From Lamellibrachia columna (taxonomy: Eukaryota; Annelida; Polychaeta; Sabellida; Siboglinidae), in the NCBI GenBank assembly GCA_963662155.1, contig OY759270.1:14415008-14479007 (forward strand): 64,000 bases of DNA, read 5' to 3'. The notes under the pieces were generated by a model, which searched no databases, had not been told where the DNA came from, and saw only the letters and a list, made by a program, of their open reading frames with translations. Positions 23,042 through 36,122 of the stretch are shown in pieces (the first letter of the stretch is position 1; every line of letters begins with the position of its first letter). The translations under genes were made by a program, and so were the position numbers.

Positions 23042-24852
23042 ATGCAGACATACTAGTGAAGAGAGTGGAAGAGAAAGGTGAAAAAACATCAAGGATGCAA
23101 GAAAAGGGGAACGAACAGCTAAGATCGAAGGACTGCGTGAGGTGGGATATGAGAAGATCGGGGGAAGATGAAAGATGGAGAGAGGGCAGCCGATAAAAAA
23201 GTATGGAAAAAAAAGAATAAAGAATGACTGGACAATATTTTCCCTGAACCTAACCCATGAACATCAGTGAAAAAAGAGGAAAAGCACCGTTAGTTTGGTA
23301 AAAAAAAGTTATGTTTAATAAATCCAATAATATGGTCAACATTTTCATAAGCAGTGTATAAATTGCTTATGAGAAAAAACATTATTTCAATAGAATATTT
23401 GCTAAATATTTACAAAATCAATCTCTCATATGTATCTTTGTTTGAGCAATATGCATTTTACCATAGGGTTGTACTCATATAAACGACGTACTTTTCTTGA
23501 CTACAGCATGCTCATAAAAAATCAAATATCCTTTGACAAGAAGGATGTACAGTGAAAGTATAAATAAAAACATTAAACAAATCAATCTGGTTACCAAATC
23601 ATAAGCCATTACTACTCAGCGCAAATACTGATTTATTAGAACAACTGTAAAAGTTAGTTTCTCAATCTAATGTGACATTCTCCCCTCCCCCACAATTCAT
23701 TGTTACAGTTTTTGCAATGTCTGTTTCACTCATAATCCAATGAATTTGCAAGAGCACCATCAATGGCCTGCTTCCAAGGCGGTTATGTCTACTTATGACA
23801 CCAACCTGTACCAACACACAAAGTGGGGATAGGCAAGCGCGATCCGATTGAAGTGACCCTTGATATTGTTTACTCTCGGTCCACCAAAATTGTTCCTGGC
23901 TGCCGCAGCACCTGCAAAAACACCTAAAGTAAAGGCATGTTTATGTTTACACAGCACTGTATCCACTCCTTGGGATTGTTCAACGTGCTTAACAGTTCAC
24001 TCCCTGGCTGACCTGTTCATTCCAACACCTTTTGTACTTATCTGGGAGACTGACGTTGTAATGAGTTGGTTGTATTTAGTCAGTTCTGTGTCATGGCGAG
24101 CAACACCCAGAACTGTCATGTTCCTGAGAACAAAAAGAAGAGTTGTGGTTGGATGTGGGTTGTCGGAAGAGTTTAAAGTTAACATCGGTTAGAGGCAAGG
24201 AAATGACCCTTTACTCTTTATCATGGTGGTGGCACTAATCAGCAGGAATATCAGCATGAAGGATGTTCTTAGGAAGGGGATGTATGCAAACGATCTGGCC
24301 ATGATAGCAGACAAAAAACAAGAACTACAGGAAGTGTTGGAGCAATGGAAGGGGATGTTCAAAAAGCACGGACCGATAATGAGCCGGGAGAAGACAGAAG
24401 AGATGTGGGTTTGACATCAGAGAGAGGACTTGAACATTAGTTTGGATGATAAGGAGTTCAACCAAGTGGATGGCTTTGTGTAACTTGGAGGAATGGTTAA
24501 TGAGGATGAGCATTCAGAGGTAGAAATGCGATGCCGGATACAACAGGGAGCGAATGCTTGGGGAAAGGTTGAGGGAGTCATGTTGGACAGAAACATTTTG
24601 AAAAAGCTGAAAAGGAAAGTCCTGAGAGCTTGTGTTACACAAGCATGCCTTAATCTGTATTTGGAGACAGTGGCGTTGACAGAACAACAACAGCAGCTGA
24701 AAGTTGGTTCTGGTTTTGTCGAATAACACGAACAAAGAGGGTTGACGAAAGAAAGATGAACGACCTGACGAAATATGTGATGCAACAAAACAGTTCAACC
24801 GGAAGATTGGTGAGAAGCAAGCTGAAATGGGCAGGCCACATGGTAAGGATGG
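23042..24852 (+). repeat. 1.81 kb LINE-derived tandem unit L3
   Basis: Period exactly 1,811 bp. It carries the same stops and the same YANDL change in the RT remnant (about 24115-25007). One substitution changes SDV to TDV in the upstream frame near 24049. Confidence 0.85.
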
Positions 24853-26663
24853 ATGCAGACATACTAGTGAAGAGAGTGGAAGAGAAAGGTGAAAAAACAT
24901 CAAGGATGCAAGAAAAGGGGAACGAACAGCTAAGATCGAAGGACTGCGTGAGGTGGGATATGAGAAGATCGGGGGAAGATGAAAGATGGAGAGAGGGCAG
25001 CCGATAAAAAAGTATGGAAAAAAAAGAATAAAGAATGACTGGACAATATTTTACCTGAACCTAACCCATGAACATCAGTGAAAAAAGAGGAAAAGCACCG
25101 TTAGTTTGGTAAAAAAAAGTTATGTTTAATAAATCCAATAATATGGTCAACATTTTCATAAGCAGTGTATAAATTGCTTATGAGAAAAAACATTATTTCA
25201 ATAGAATATTTGCTAAATATTTACAAAATCAATCTCTCATATGTATCTTTGTTTGAGCAATATGCATTTTACCATAGGGTTGTACTCATATAAACGACGT
25301 ACTTTTCTTGACTACAGCATGCTCATAAAAAATCAAATATCCTTTGACAAGAAGGATGTACAGTGAAAGTATAAATAAAAACATTAAACAAATCAATCTG
25401 GTTACCAAATCATAAGCCATTACTACTCAGCGCAAATACTGATTTATTAGAACAACTGTAAAAGTTAGTTTCTCAATCTAATGTGACATTCTCCCCTCCC
25501 CCACAATTCATTGTTACAGTTTTTGCAATGTCTGTTTCACTCATAATCCAATGAATTTGCAAGAGCACCATCAATGGCCTGCTTCCAAGGCGGTTATGTC
25601 TACTTATGACACCAACCTGTACCAACACACAAAGTGGGGATAGGCAAGCGCGATCCGATTGAAGTGACCCTTGATATTGTTTACTCTCGGTCCACAAAAA
25701 TTGTTCCTGGCTGCCGCAGCACCTGCAAAAACACCTAAAGTAAAGGCATGTTTATGTTTACACAGCACTGTATCCACTCCTTGGGATTGTTCAACGTGCT
25801 TAACAGTTCACTCCCTGGCAGACCTGTTCATTCCAACACCTTTTGTACTTATCTGGGAGTCTGACGTTGTAATGAGTTGGTTGTATTTAGTCAGTTCTGT
25901 GTCATGGCGAGCAACACCCAGAACTGTCATGTTCCTGAGAACAAAAAGAAGAGTTGTGGTTGGATGTGGGTTGTCGGAAGAGTTTAAAGTTAACATCGGT
26001 TAGAGGCAAGGAAATGACCCTTTACTCTTTATCATGGTGGTGGCACTAATCAGCAGGAATATCAGCATGAAGGATGTTCTTAGGAAGGGGATGTATGCAA
26101 ACGATCTGGCCATGATAGCAGACAAAAAACAAGAACTACAGGAAGTGTTGGAGCAATGGAAGGGGATGTTCAAAAAGCACGGACCGATAATGAGCCGGGA
26201 GAAGACAGAAGAGATGTGGGTTTGACATCAGAGAGAGGACTTGAACATTAGTTTGGATGATAAGGAGTTCAACCAAGTGGATGGCTTTGTGTAACTTGGA
26301 GGAATGGTTAATGAGGATGAGCATTCAGAGGTAGAAATGCGATGCCGGATACAACAGGGAGCGAATGCTTGGGGAAAGGTTGAGGGAGTCATGTTGGACA
26401 GAAACATTTTGAAAAAGCTGAAAAGGAAAGTCCTGAGAGCTTGTGTTACACAAGCATGCCTTAATCTGTATTTGGAGACAGTGGCGTTGACAGAACAACA
26501 ACAGCAGCTGAAAGTTGGTTCTGGTTTTGTCGAATAACACGAACAAAGAGGGTTGACGAAAGAAAGATGAACGACCTGACGAAATATGTGATGCAACAAA
26601 ACAGTTCAACCGGAAGATTGGTGAGAAGCAAGCTGAAATGGGCAGGCCACATGGTAAGGATGG
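24853..26663 (+). repeat. 1.81 kb LINE-derived tandem unit L4
   Basis: Period 1,811 bp and almost indistinguishable from unit L3. The RT remnant lies at about 25930-26818. Confidence 0.85.
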
Positions 26664-28471
26664 ATGCAGACATACTAGTGAAGAGAGTGGAAGAGAAAGG
26701 TGAAAAAACATCAAGGATGCAAGAAAAGGGGAACGAACAGCTAAGATCGAAGGACTGCGTGAGGTGGGATATGAGAAGATCGGGGGAAGATGAAAGATGG
26801 AGAGAGGGCAGCCGATAAAAAAGTATGGAAAGAAAAGAATAAAGAATGACTGGACAATATTTTACCTGAACCTAACCCATGAACATCAGTGAAAAAAGAG
26901 GAAAAGCACCGTTAGTTTGGTAAAAAAAGTTATGTTTAATAAATCCAATAATATGGTCAACATTTTCATAAGCAGTGTATAAATTGCTTATGAGAAAAAA
27001 CATTATTTCAATAGAATATTTGCTAAATATTTACAAAATCAATCTCTCATATGTATCTCTGTTTGAGCAATATGCATTTTACCATATGGTTGTACTTATA
27101 TAAACGACGTACTTTTCTTGACTACAACATGCTCATAAAAATCAAATATCCTTTGACAAGAAGGATGTACAGTGAAAGTATAAATAAAAACATTAAACAA
27201 ATCAATCTGGTTACCAAAACATAAGCCATTACTACTCAGCGCAAATACTGATTTATTAGAACAAGTGTAAAAGTTAGTTTCTCAATCTAATGTGACATTC
27301 TCCCCTCCCCCACAATTCATTGTTACAGTTTTTGCAATGTCTGTTTCACTCTTAATCCAATGAATTTGCAAGAGCACCATGAATGGCCTGCTTCCAAGGC
27401 GGTTATGTCTACTTATGACACCAACTTGTACCAACACACAAAGTGGGGATAGGCAAGCGCGATCCGATTGGAGTGACCCTTGATATTGTTCACTCTCGGT
27501 CCACCAAAATTGTTCCTGGCTGCCGCAGCACCTGTAAAAATACCTAAAGTAAAGACATGTTTATGTTTACACAGCACTGTATCCACTCCTTGGGATTGTT
27601 CAACGTGCTTAACAGTTCACTCCCTGGCTGACCTGTTCATTCCAACACCTTTTGTACTTATCTGGGAGTCTGACTTTGTAATGAGTTGGTTGTATTTAGT
27701 CAGTTCTGTGTCATGTCTTGCAACACCCAGAACTGTCATGTTCCTGAGAACAAAAAGAAGAGTTGTGGTTGGATATGGGTTGTCGGAAGAGTTTAAAGTT
27801 AACATCGGTTAGAGGCAAGGAAATTACCCTTTACTCTTTATCATGGTGGTGGCACTAATCAGCAGGAAGTTCAGCAAGAAGGATGTTCTCAGGAAGGGGA
27901 TGTATGCAAACGATCTGGCCATGATAGCAGACAAAAAACAAGAACTACAGGAAGTGTTGGAGCAATGGAAAGGTGTGTTCAAGAAGGAAGGACCGATAAT
28001 GAGCCGGGAGAAGACAGAAGAGATGCAGGTTTTACATCAGAGAGAGGACTTGAACATTAATTTGGATGATAAGAGTTCAACCAAGTGGATGGCTTTGTGT
28101 AACTTGGAGGAATGGTTAATGAGGATGAGCATTCAGAGGTAGAAATGCGGTGCCGGATACAACAGGGAGCGAATCCTCGGGGAAAGGTAGAGGGAGTCAT
28201 GTTGGACAGAAACATTTTGAAAAAGCTGAAAAGGAAAGTCCTGAGAGCTTGTGTTACACAAGCATGCCTTAATCTGTATCTGGTGACAGTGGCGTTGACA
28301 GAACAACAACAGCAGCTGAAAGTTGGTTCTGGTTTTGTCGAATAACACGAACAAAGAGGGTTGACGAAAGAAAGATGAACGACCTGACGAAATATGTGAT
28401 GCAACAAAACAGTTCAACCGGAAGATTGGTGAGAAGCAAGTTGAAATGGGCAGGCCACATGGTAAGGATGG
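26664..28471 (+). repeat. 1.81 kb LINE-derived tandem unit L5, more diverged
   Basis: Period 1,808 bp. The RT part (about 27735-28626) carries several unique changes. The TGA after SREKTEEM is replaced by a sense codon, and a one-base deletion near 28073 shifts the next frame. It seems to be the oldest or least homogenised unit, or nearer to the starting copy. Confidence 0.8.
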
Positions 28472-29081
28472 ATGCAGACATACTAGTGAAGAGAGTGGAA
28501 GAGAAAGGTGAAAAAACATCAAGGATGCAAGAAAAGGGGAACGAACAGCTAAGATCGAAGGACTGCGTGAGGTGGGATATGAGAAGATCGGGGGAAGATG
28601 AAAGATGGAGAGAGGGCAGCCGATAAAAAAGTATGGAAAGAAAAGAATAAAGAATGACTGGACAATATTTTACCTGAACCTAACCCATGAACATCAGTGA
28701 AAAAAGAGGAAAAGCACCGTTAGTTTGGTAAAAAAAAGTTATGTTTAATAAATACAATAATATGGTCAACATTTTCATAAGCAGTGTATAAATTGCTTAT
28801 GAGAAAAAACATTATTTCAATAGAATATTTGCTAAATATTTACAAAATCAATCTCTCATATGTATCTTTGTTTGAGCAATATGCATTTTACCATATTGTT
28901 GTACTCATATAAACGACGTACTTTTCTTGACTACAGCATGCTCATAAAAAATCAAATATCCTTTGACAAGAAGGATGTACAGTGAAAGTATAAATAAAAA
29001 CATTAAACAAATCAATCTGGTTACCAAAACATAAGCCATTACTACTCAGCGCAAATACTGATTTATTAGAACAACTGTGAG
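28472..29081 (+). repeat. Partial LINE-derived unit L6, right end of array
   Basis: The unit's 3' non-coding part runs to GATTTATTAGAACAACTGT. The sequence then changes abruptly to CpG-rich single-copy DNA (GAGCTCACTGTAAATCC). This is the right edge of the roughly 9.7 kb array. Confidence 0.8.
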
Positions 29082-29510
29082 CTCACTGTAAATCCAACAC
29101 GCCGCTAACTTTGTCTATTGCCAGGGCGGCTTCGCGATAATCTCGCGCTAAGTTTGCAGTCAAACACGTCGAAAACGAGTGGGGATTGCGTCTCTACGTC
29201 GGTGATCGCGACGACGTCGGCGCCTCGAAAATAGGAGGCTTCGACAACGGCGACAATGTGGTCGTATGTTTGATGCGACAGTTCATCGACGACAGCGAAC
29301 TCATGACGACGGCGCTCGGCAGCATCAAACCGCTGCCCAAATACATATTTGTCTTGCTCGACGTCACCCAATCTTCATCCATTCGCCCACGTCTACGGCA
29401 ACTGCTCTTACAAGACTCTGCCTCCATCCAGGTCAAGTGAAGCACGGATGCACGAATCCGACGTCTCTTTGATGCGATACCAAAGCTAGTTTCGTTCCAG
29501 GACACACGTT
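29082..29510. other. CpG-rich single-copy island with overlapping open frames
   Basis: The base composition changes sharply, with many CG steps (GACGACGTCGGCGCC and similar) in an otherwise AT-rich window. Open frames of 84 codons (plus, 29186-29440) and of 88 and 103 codons (minus, 29105-29371 and 29194-29505) overlap. High GC alone favours open frames, and I recognise none of the products. It could be a CpG-island promoter or exon, or a piece of foreign or transposon DNA. Confidence 0.4.
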
Positions 29511-29924
29511 AGATGATGTAAACATTATAGCAAACAATCAATCATCTTTGATATAGCATTCAACGCTCCCCATCAAAGACACCGCGTGCGACACAAGTGT
29601 TGACTTTGTACCAGGATACACGTGTGTAACAAACACTGATACGCAGACACGCTTCCCTGCCGACGTTTAATAAAAGCCACATGCCGTGATATGAGCTGGT
29701 ATGCGCATTGAGCTATACAGGCCTATGTTGCAACATTTGTTTTTGCGCGGTTTATTATTTTACTTTTCGTACTAGTGTTAGCAGTGAGATGCGCGCATGA
29801 GTAAGCTACAGCGTGGTGCGAACCATGGCTATATTAAATACTGCTAAACACTTGTACATGTCTGCATTAACAAACAAACGGCATATCTCCCTCCCGCGCT
29901 GCCTCCTCTCCTTTCCTCGCTTCT
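29511..29924. other. Single-copy flank of block B copy 3
   Basis: Unique sequence leading into block B without the A repeat. It includes a pyrimidine-rich stretch (CCTCCTCTCCTTTCCTCGC). Because B copies 1 and 2 start inside the CTTCTCTGACCC stretch that ends here, this may be the original left flank of B. Confidence 0.5.
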
Positions 29925-31460
29925 TCTCTGACCCTTCTCCTTCTCTCCCATCGAATGGGGCGTGACAACGTTCCAGATAGAACGTCAGGCTCCCAGTCGT
30001 GAAAACCCTAGCTTGAACCGTCTTGCTGCCGTTTCGAAGCTTTGGCAATTTGTTTCACCGAACGTTGCCACAGCTCATTCGTTTGTATGAATGAGTATCT
30101 GGCTATATGCAGTGGTGATTATACGTACGAATGGTCTTCGAGCAGTAACTGCATCATGACTGAGTGCTTCCCAGAGAAGTCGAGATGGAGTTGGAATGAA
30201 CAGGTGTGCTAGGGGTGAAGTGTAAAACACGTTGAACACTGAACGTACACTAACTGATGCGTAGTATTATTTTTTGGTGTAACCATGTTGAGAAAATTGC
30301 TGTAAACAGAACGATTACGTATCCTCAATAGAACAACACGCATGTGTCGATACAATTAGGATATCAGAATAATTGCGACATAGAAATTGCGCTTCTAAGT
30401 GAGGATTACAACATCATTCAGGGCGTTGACAGGTGTCAAGGCGTAGTGCTGCAATAGATTATGTTATGCAAACAGGACAACGCCGTCCGAGCGCATGGAC
30501 AATGCGTGTCGTAGTTCGTTGATTACTTCCGCCAGCACAGACAACAGACCACAATGGTTCATTCCTGTTTACCAGCCAGCATGCGGGGAGTTCTTGCATT
30601 TAGCGTGTCTTATATAGCAATCCATGCGAAGTTGGTGATTCTTCTTCCAAAAATTGGTATACGGTGTACGGCCTACCATGACCGAAGAATGATCAATTGG
30701 AGAAATATGGAGGAGTGTGCAAGATAGCATTTCGTGAGCTACATCCGTGTTGGAGTGCATGTTATCTGCTTCAACATACGTTGTATATCAATAGCACACG
30801 CTGCGTGCTTCCTGTGGTGTTCTCTGTAAAAGCTGATCTCATCTAGATAGGTAGAAATGCATTGCGTTGACAGCCAGTCGGACGAAATTGGTGAAGAAAG
30901 AGATGATTCGAGACAGCTACTAACAAAAGGAGCATTATAAACAGGGACTTTGTGACCTACCAGAATGCGGAAGGTTTGTGTATAAACATTATTTGGCTTT
31001 GTAGATAAATAATATCTATACTACGGAGTACACATATTTGATATGGTTTTAATTCTGATACATATTTTATTCATTCTACAAACGATTGATCATTTCATAT
31101 GGAGTTTTGGTTAATGTATTGGGACAGATTACTTATTAGTGACCACTATGTTTTTCTGCTTCTGATGCAACTCATGACTGTGTATTAGTCGCACCAAAAT
31201 GTTGCTAGACTGTTGCTGGCAAGGAGACGAGACACTTTCTATGCGTTTTGGCTTATTGTTGGCTAACGTAACAGTTAACAAAGTAACGGCGGTGGGAATT
31301 GCTAGATGCATAGATAATAAACAGACATACCAGTTATCACAACTGTTCGATGATACTATTGCCAATATAATAAACCTTTTCCACTTGGAGTGTGTTGTAT
31401 TCCTAAGACAGGGTTTTGTAGGGTTGTTGATATCAATTACACGGCCAACGTTCTAGTAGA

Positions 31461-31495
31461 CGCCATCTTAGAGTGATAACTTCCGGCGCATGCGC
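31461..31495. promoter_or_regulatory. YY1/ETS/NRF1-like promoter cluster, copy 3
   Basis: Same three motifs as in copies 1 and 2, unchanged although neighbouring bases differ (for example AATTCCACC against AATTTCACC just downstream). Confidence 0.42.
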
Positions 31496-32371
31496 ATAAT
31501 TCCACCACTAGATCTGCATAATTCAATATCAATAACATAGACTAGTAATATTATTTATGCATGTTATACACTTTGCAGCATTACAACATGAACTATGCCA
31601 TATAAGAAACATTCTAATTAACTAAATTGTTTAATTAGTAGTTGTTATATCAGTTAAATGTAAAGTTAACCTGTTTCAAGAGTTCACACCACAAATTCAG
31701 CTAAATAGGTTTACCTACTATATAAACGGGTTGTCGTGTTGTCATAGGAGGTTACAAGTTCAACATATAGGGATTGTCAGTAGTTTGGCTGGAGAACTAC
31801 AGGAAGGTCTGGGGGCCGACAAATCTCTCCCCTGAGAGCTGCTCGATATGTAACCATAAGAGACCCGGTGACTGTGGATTGGTCTCTCCAGCGACCGATA
31901 GGAGGTGCAACCAAATAGCAGATAATGCTAAGTGTCACTCACGTCATTGGACTCTTATTTTTTAAACAAAAGTACATCGATCATTACATATTCAGATTCA
32001 GGTTATTATTCTCGATTCGCATTAGTTGGTCAATCGGCATCAGTTTTATTGTTATCGTAGCAAACGTCTGTCAATCCGTAATCAATTACATGTAAATTAT
32101 TACGTTGATGTCCTTCCTTGCATTTTAGTAAATCAATGCTTTCATTATATCACTCTACGTCACTCCCTAAACAAAAAGGCTATATAATATTAGTGTTTTA
32201 TGGCACTCCAGCAAACATGCAAATTTGTTCTCATCGAAGAACAGCTAGGCGACACTGTTAAGCTAATGCTTTCCACACGTTTTGATTTTACTGTGCTTCT
32301 CTACATGCAATCTAAAGTCTGACACATAAGGAAACGTCTTGCAACATATTGTGTGCACCTAATCGATTCAA

Positions 32372-33035
32372 ATAGACATGCAAAATTTACCCCACCAATA
32401 ATAACTAACTCGGATTTACTTGCATTTAACTTTAATGTGGTCTGTGTCATCCAATGGAAGATTTTGTGGAGACAATCCCTGAGCTAGTTTTGGAAGTGAT
32501 TTGTATCTCATGTAGCCAAAATAGCATAGGTCTGTGATTTATTAGCATACACTTGGTGATCCAAGTTGTGACGTTGGATAACTGAGCCAAGTAGAGTAGC
32601 GTAGAGAGTGAAACACCCTGAGGAACATTACGTGAAGTAGGGAGCGTAGCTGAGAAACAATTCGCTATCTTCATTCTTTTGCATCTATCAGTTAAATATT
32701 ATGAGAACCAGCTCTGTTCCAGATATGCCACACCACATTGACACACTTTTAATAAGTTGTCCTGTGACCAATGGTATCAAATGCGGCAGATAGCTTCAGC
32801 AAGAAAATGGTCTCCTTCCATACACTTCCTGGACCCACTACCCAGTGTGTAGATCCGCTCAAGTCTGGTCAATAACAGATTTAACACCTACACATGGTTC
32901 ACTGAATGGTATTAATTCAGTCAACACTTGATCATTTGCTGTGTCGCCAGAACAGTCTGCATTGATTGTCCTTAAACACTTCCAGGAGAAACCATATGGC
33001 AATATCTTCATTATGTTGGACCGTCGACTGCAACG
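32372..33035 (-). pseudogene. LINE reverse transcriptase remnant, B copy 3
   Basis: Duplicate of the dead CR1/L2-like RT at 3670-4330, with the same motif fragments and the same disruptions. The insertion and its decay therefore came before the duplication of block B. Confidence 0.65.
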
Positions 33036-33235
33036 GTATTTTTTTTAATAATACAATAAGTTATAACATTTATATAAATTAAATTTAACAAAGGTAATAA
33101 TAAATACATTTGTATGTGGGCGTTTTTTTTACGTACAGGGTACACTTTTGCCAAAATGAACTTTCCCGCATAGTATTGAAATAATTAATGGTGTAATATT
33201 AATTCAGTCTAAATATATATTCCTTGCTCACTTAC

Positions 33236-33482
33236 CATATGCTTCTGGGAAAATCTCAGCTGATTGATGCACAACAACCAACTCACTTCTTCGTGGTGAC
33301 GTACTACTCACGAGAGATGGAGTAAAGAGCTGACCCATTGTGTCTGCAATGATATTAACATATGTCGTCATTTCATCATCCCAAAAGCCAATAAATGAAT
33401 GGGTCAAATTTTCTACAGTTTCTTTTAATGCAGGCCATGTGAATATGTTACACATTTTTTTTACAAATATCTTGTTACACAT
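33236..33482 (-). CDS. Exon-like block gamma, copy 3
   Basis: Same open frame and donor site as at 4531-4777, with changes of HSFSGF to THSFIGF type near 33395. The frame and donor are kept, but with so few differences this does not prove selection. Confidence 0.38.
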
Positions 33483-33799
33483 AGGTGTAAGAAAACCTGT
33501 CTACTTAAATGCTTCCTTTTCTGTCTGAATCAACCAATGGTTCCATTCCAAAAATATATATAATTCGACCAAATATTACATCTATATTACACATCTGTTG
33601 AATACTAGTGGAATGATAGGATGAACATTTGAAGCAGTGTGCCGACGACCATAAAAGGATCAACATTTGCAGCAGTAAAAATACCCCAAAAAGCCATCTT
33701 GGTGCCCCCTGGGGAAAGACAGCTACCCATATACCTGGGGCAGTTCGGTCTACAACTCCTTCCCACGTGTTTTTAATGCAAGAGCAAGAGAGCTCTTTA

Positions 33800-34385
33800 C
33801 ACTTCTAGTAAGCTGTAATGTCCGTGAAAGACTAACCGGGTTGCGAGTGCAAAAATCACTTTACACTACAAGTCAGCTGTTATATCTGTATAGAGACTCA
33901 CTGGTATGTAAGTGCAATAATTATTTGACACTTTGAGTCAGTTGTATGGCCTATATAAAGACTCACTGGTATGTGAGTTGAAGAATAATTTTTCAATTCG
34001 AGTCAGCTGTAATGTCGGAATAAAGACTGACTGGGCTGTGAGTACAACAATCACTTGACACTTCAACTAAGCTGTAATATCTGTGTAAAGACTGACTTGG
34101 CTGTGAGTACAACAATCACTTTACACTTCAAGTAAGCTGTAATATCTGTGTAAAGACTGACTGGGCTGTGAGTACAACAATCACTTTACACTTCAAGTAA
34201 GCTGTAATGTATGCGTAAAGACTGACTTGGCTGTGAGTACAACAATCACTTTACACTTCAAGTAAGCTGTAATATCTGTGTAAAGACTGACTGGGCTGTG
34301 AGTACAACAATCACTTTACACTTCAAGTAAGCTGTAATGTCTGCGTAAAGACTGACTTGGCTGTGAGTGCAATAATCAGCATGAG
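33800..34385. repeat. 65-bp minisatellite, about 9 units
   Basis: Expanded version of the array at 5095-5549. The extra units are copies of the right-hand, homogeneous type. Confidence 0.9.
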
Positions 34386-34397
34386 CCAAGAACTTAC

Positions 34398-34592
34398 GCT
34401 GTCGATGTTCTCATCCTTGTGTGGTTTGTCCCAGGTGACACCGACGCCGTCCTGTCGTGACGTCTTTACTGCTGGTACGTCAATTGTTGTGTAATCGAAT
34501 GGCTCTGTGTCGTCCACTGATGTAGTCATGTTGTGTACTGACTTTTGTGACTGAGGTTTGATGGTGGCACCTGGAATGATGACATCAAGTCT
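34398..34592 (-). CDS. Exon-like block beta, copy 3
   Basis: Identical open frame and donor (GTAAGT) to 5563-5757. The protein remains unrecognised. It lies upstream of exon gamma on the same strand, as in copy 1. Confidence 0.4.
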
Positions 34593-34662
34593 ATACAGGC
34601 AATACATATCAGTCAGTGTTGTAGTTTGATCATTATAATAGTTTACAGAAATTACAAAATAA

Positions 34663-35602
34663 CTTATCTGGGAGTCTGACTTATCTGGGAGTCTGACTGT
34701 GTAATGAGTTGGTTGTATTTAGTCAGTTCTGTGTCATGGCGTGCAACACCCATAACTGTCATGTTCCTGAGAACAAAAACAAGAGTTGTGGTTGGATATG
34801 GGTTGTCGGAAGAGTTTAAAGTTAACATCGGTTAGAGGCAAGGAAATGACCCTTTACTCTTTATCATGGTGGTGGCACTAATCAGCAGGAAGATCAGCAT
34901 GAAAGATGTTCTCATGAAGGGGATGTATGCAAACGATCTGGCCAAGATAGCAGACAAAAAACAAGAACTACAGGAAGTGTTGGAGCAATGGAAGGGGATG
35001 TTCAAGAAGCACGGACCGATAATGAGCCGGGAGAAGACAGAAGAGATGTGTGTTTGACATAAGAGAGAGGACTTGAACATTAGTTTGGATGATGAGGAGT
35101 TCAACCAAGTGGATGGCTTTGTGTAAAAAGTAAAGGTATGTTCTTATATAGCGCGGTATCCGGTCCATAGGACTGCTCAAAGCGCTTTACACTTCACCCC
35201 CTGGCAGACCTGTTCATTCCAAAGCCATCTCAACTTCTTTGGGAAGTATTCAGCCACGCTGCAATTGCTGCGCGAAGGCTATTCGTTCACATATCCACCA
35301 CTGTCTGTATTGCCAGGTACTCATTTATACAGCTGAGTGAATTGTGGCAACGTGGGGTGATCAAACTTGCCAAAGGTTCGAAGCGACCGCAGTGGGATTT
35401 GAAACTGGGTTCTCTCGACTGAGAGTCCGGCCTTCTAACCGGTATGCTATCGCACCCCTTGGTAACTTGGAGGAATGGTTAATGAGGATGAGCATTCAGA
35501 GGTAGAAATGCGATGCCGGATACAACAGGGAGCGAATGCTCGGGGAAAGGTAGAGGGAGTCATGTTGGACAGAAACATTTTGAAAAATCTGAAAAGGAAA
35601 GT
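34663..35602 (+). pseudogene. LINE reverse transcriptase fragment (L family) split by a SINE
   Basis: The left part (34663-35126) repeats TTATCTGGGAGTCTGAC twice and then matches the RT part of the L units, with MYANDLAKIADKKQELQE. Its first Asp is also Asn. The right part (35466-35602) resumes the LINE at the exact next base (CTTGGAGGAATGG), then breaks into Mutator sequence at about 35602. It is dead, and it shares the YANDL change with the tandem units. Confidence 0.8.
35127..35461 (-). mobile_element. tRNA-derived SINE inserted in the LINE fragment
   Basis: On the minus strand the element starts with GGGGTGCGATAGCATACCGG and GTTAGAAGG (box A-like), followed about 30 bases later by CAGTTTCAAATCCC (box B-like). 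This is the layout of a tRNA-derived RNA polymerase III promoter. GTAA at 35123-35126 and again at 35462-35465 is a candidate short target-site duplication. The uninterrupted site is seen in the L units (GTGTAACTTGG). Confidence 0.75.
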
Positions 35603-36122
35603 ATATTTTTTTACCTGGTGCCACAATACACCTATGTAAACAGACCCAAATATCACCTTTGAGTGTGGATTACTGAAAAGCCAGACACCGCAACTTGTCG
35701 AATTGCATAACATTACATAACCTACTTAGTGGAGTCCTCAGAAACAACTCACCTTCCCTGTGAAACAGTTACGCCAGCTCACTAGGCCATATCAGATAAC
35801 AGCTGGGCCTGTCCTGGATTTTCTCAACTCCCAATAGATGTGTGCTCTTCACATGGACTTGAGTAAAGGTGACTGTGTCTAATTAACCGAAATAAACAAA
35901 AGTTGACTGCTAAGTAATTATATTATAATGTGACTTGTTCTGCTTTGATGTAACTTATCAGAGGGAGGCTGCACTAGTTTGAATATGTCCCCACCCCCCC
36001 TAATATACTGGTCTCCTGTCACTGTCATCTGTTTTCTCAGGCGGATTAGACGTCTTTGCATTCAGATAACGGTTTTGTCACTTTCATTAGTAATTTTACT
36101 TGGATTTACCTGGGATTTTACA

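Larger units (their letters stand above)
29925..34660. repeat. Segmental duplication block B, copy 3 (full length)
   Basis: This copy is collinear with 1219-5825, allowing for two extra 65-bp units. It has a few more substitutions than copies 1 and 2 have between themselves. It ends at about 34662, where it joins LINE-derived sequence of the L family. It is the only copy not preceded by repeat A, so it may be closest to the parental arrangement. Confidence 0.85.

Noticed and set aside
20802..28522. Minus-strand frames of 110-160 codons opposite the LINE remnants
   Set aside because: They are antisense shadows of the RT coding strand; the plus-strand motifs explain the region.
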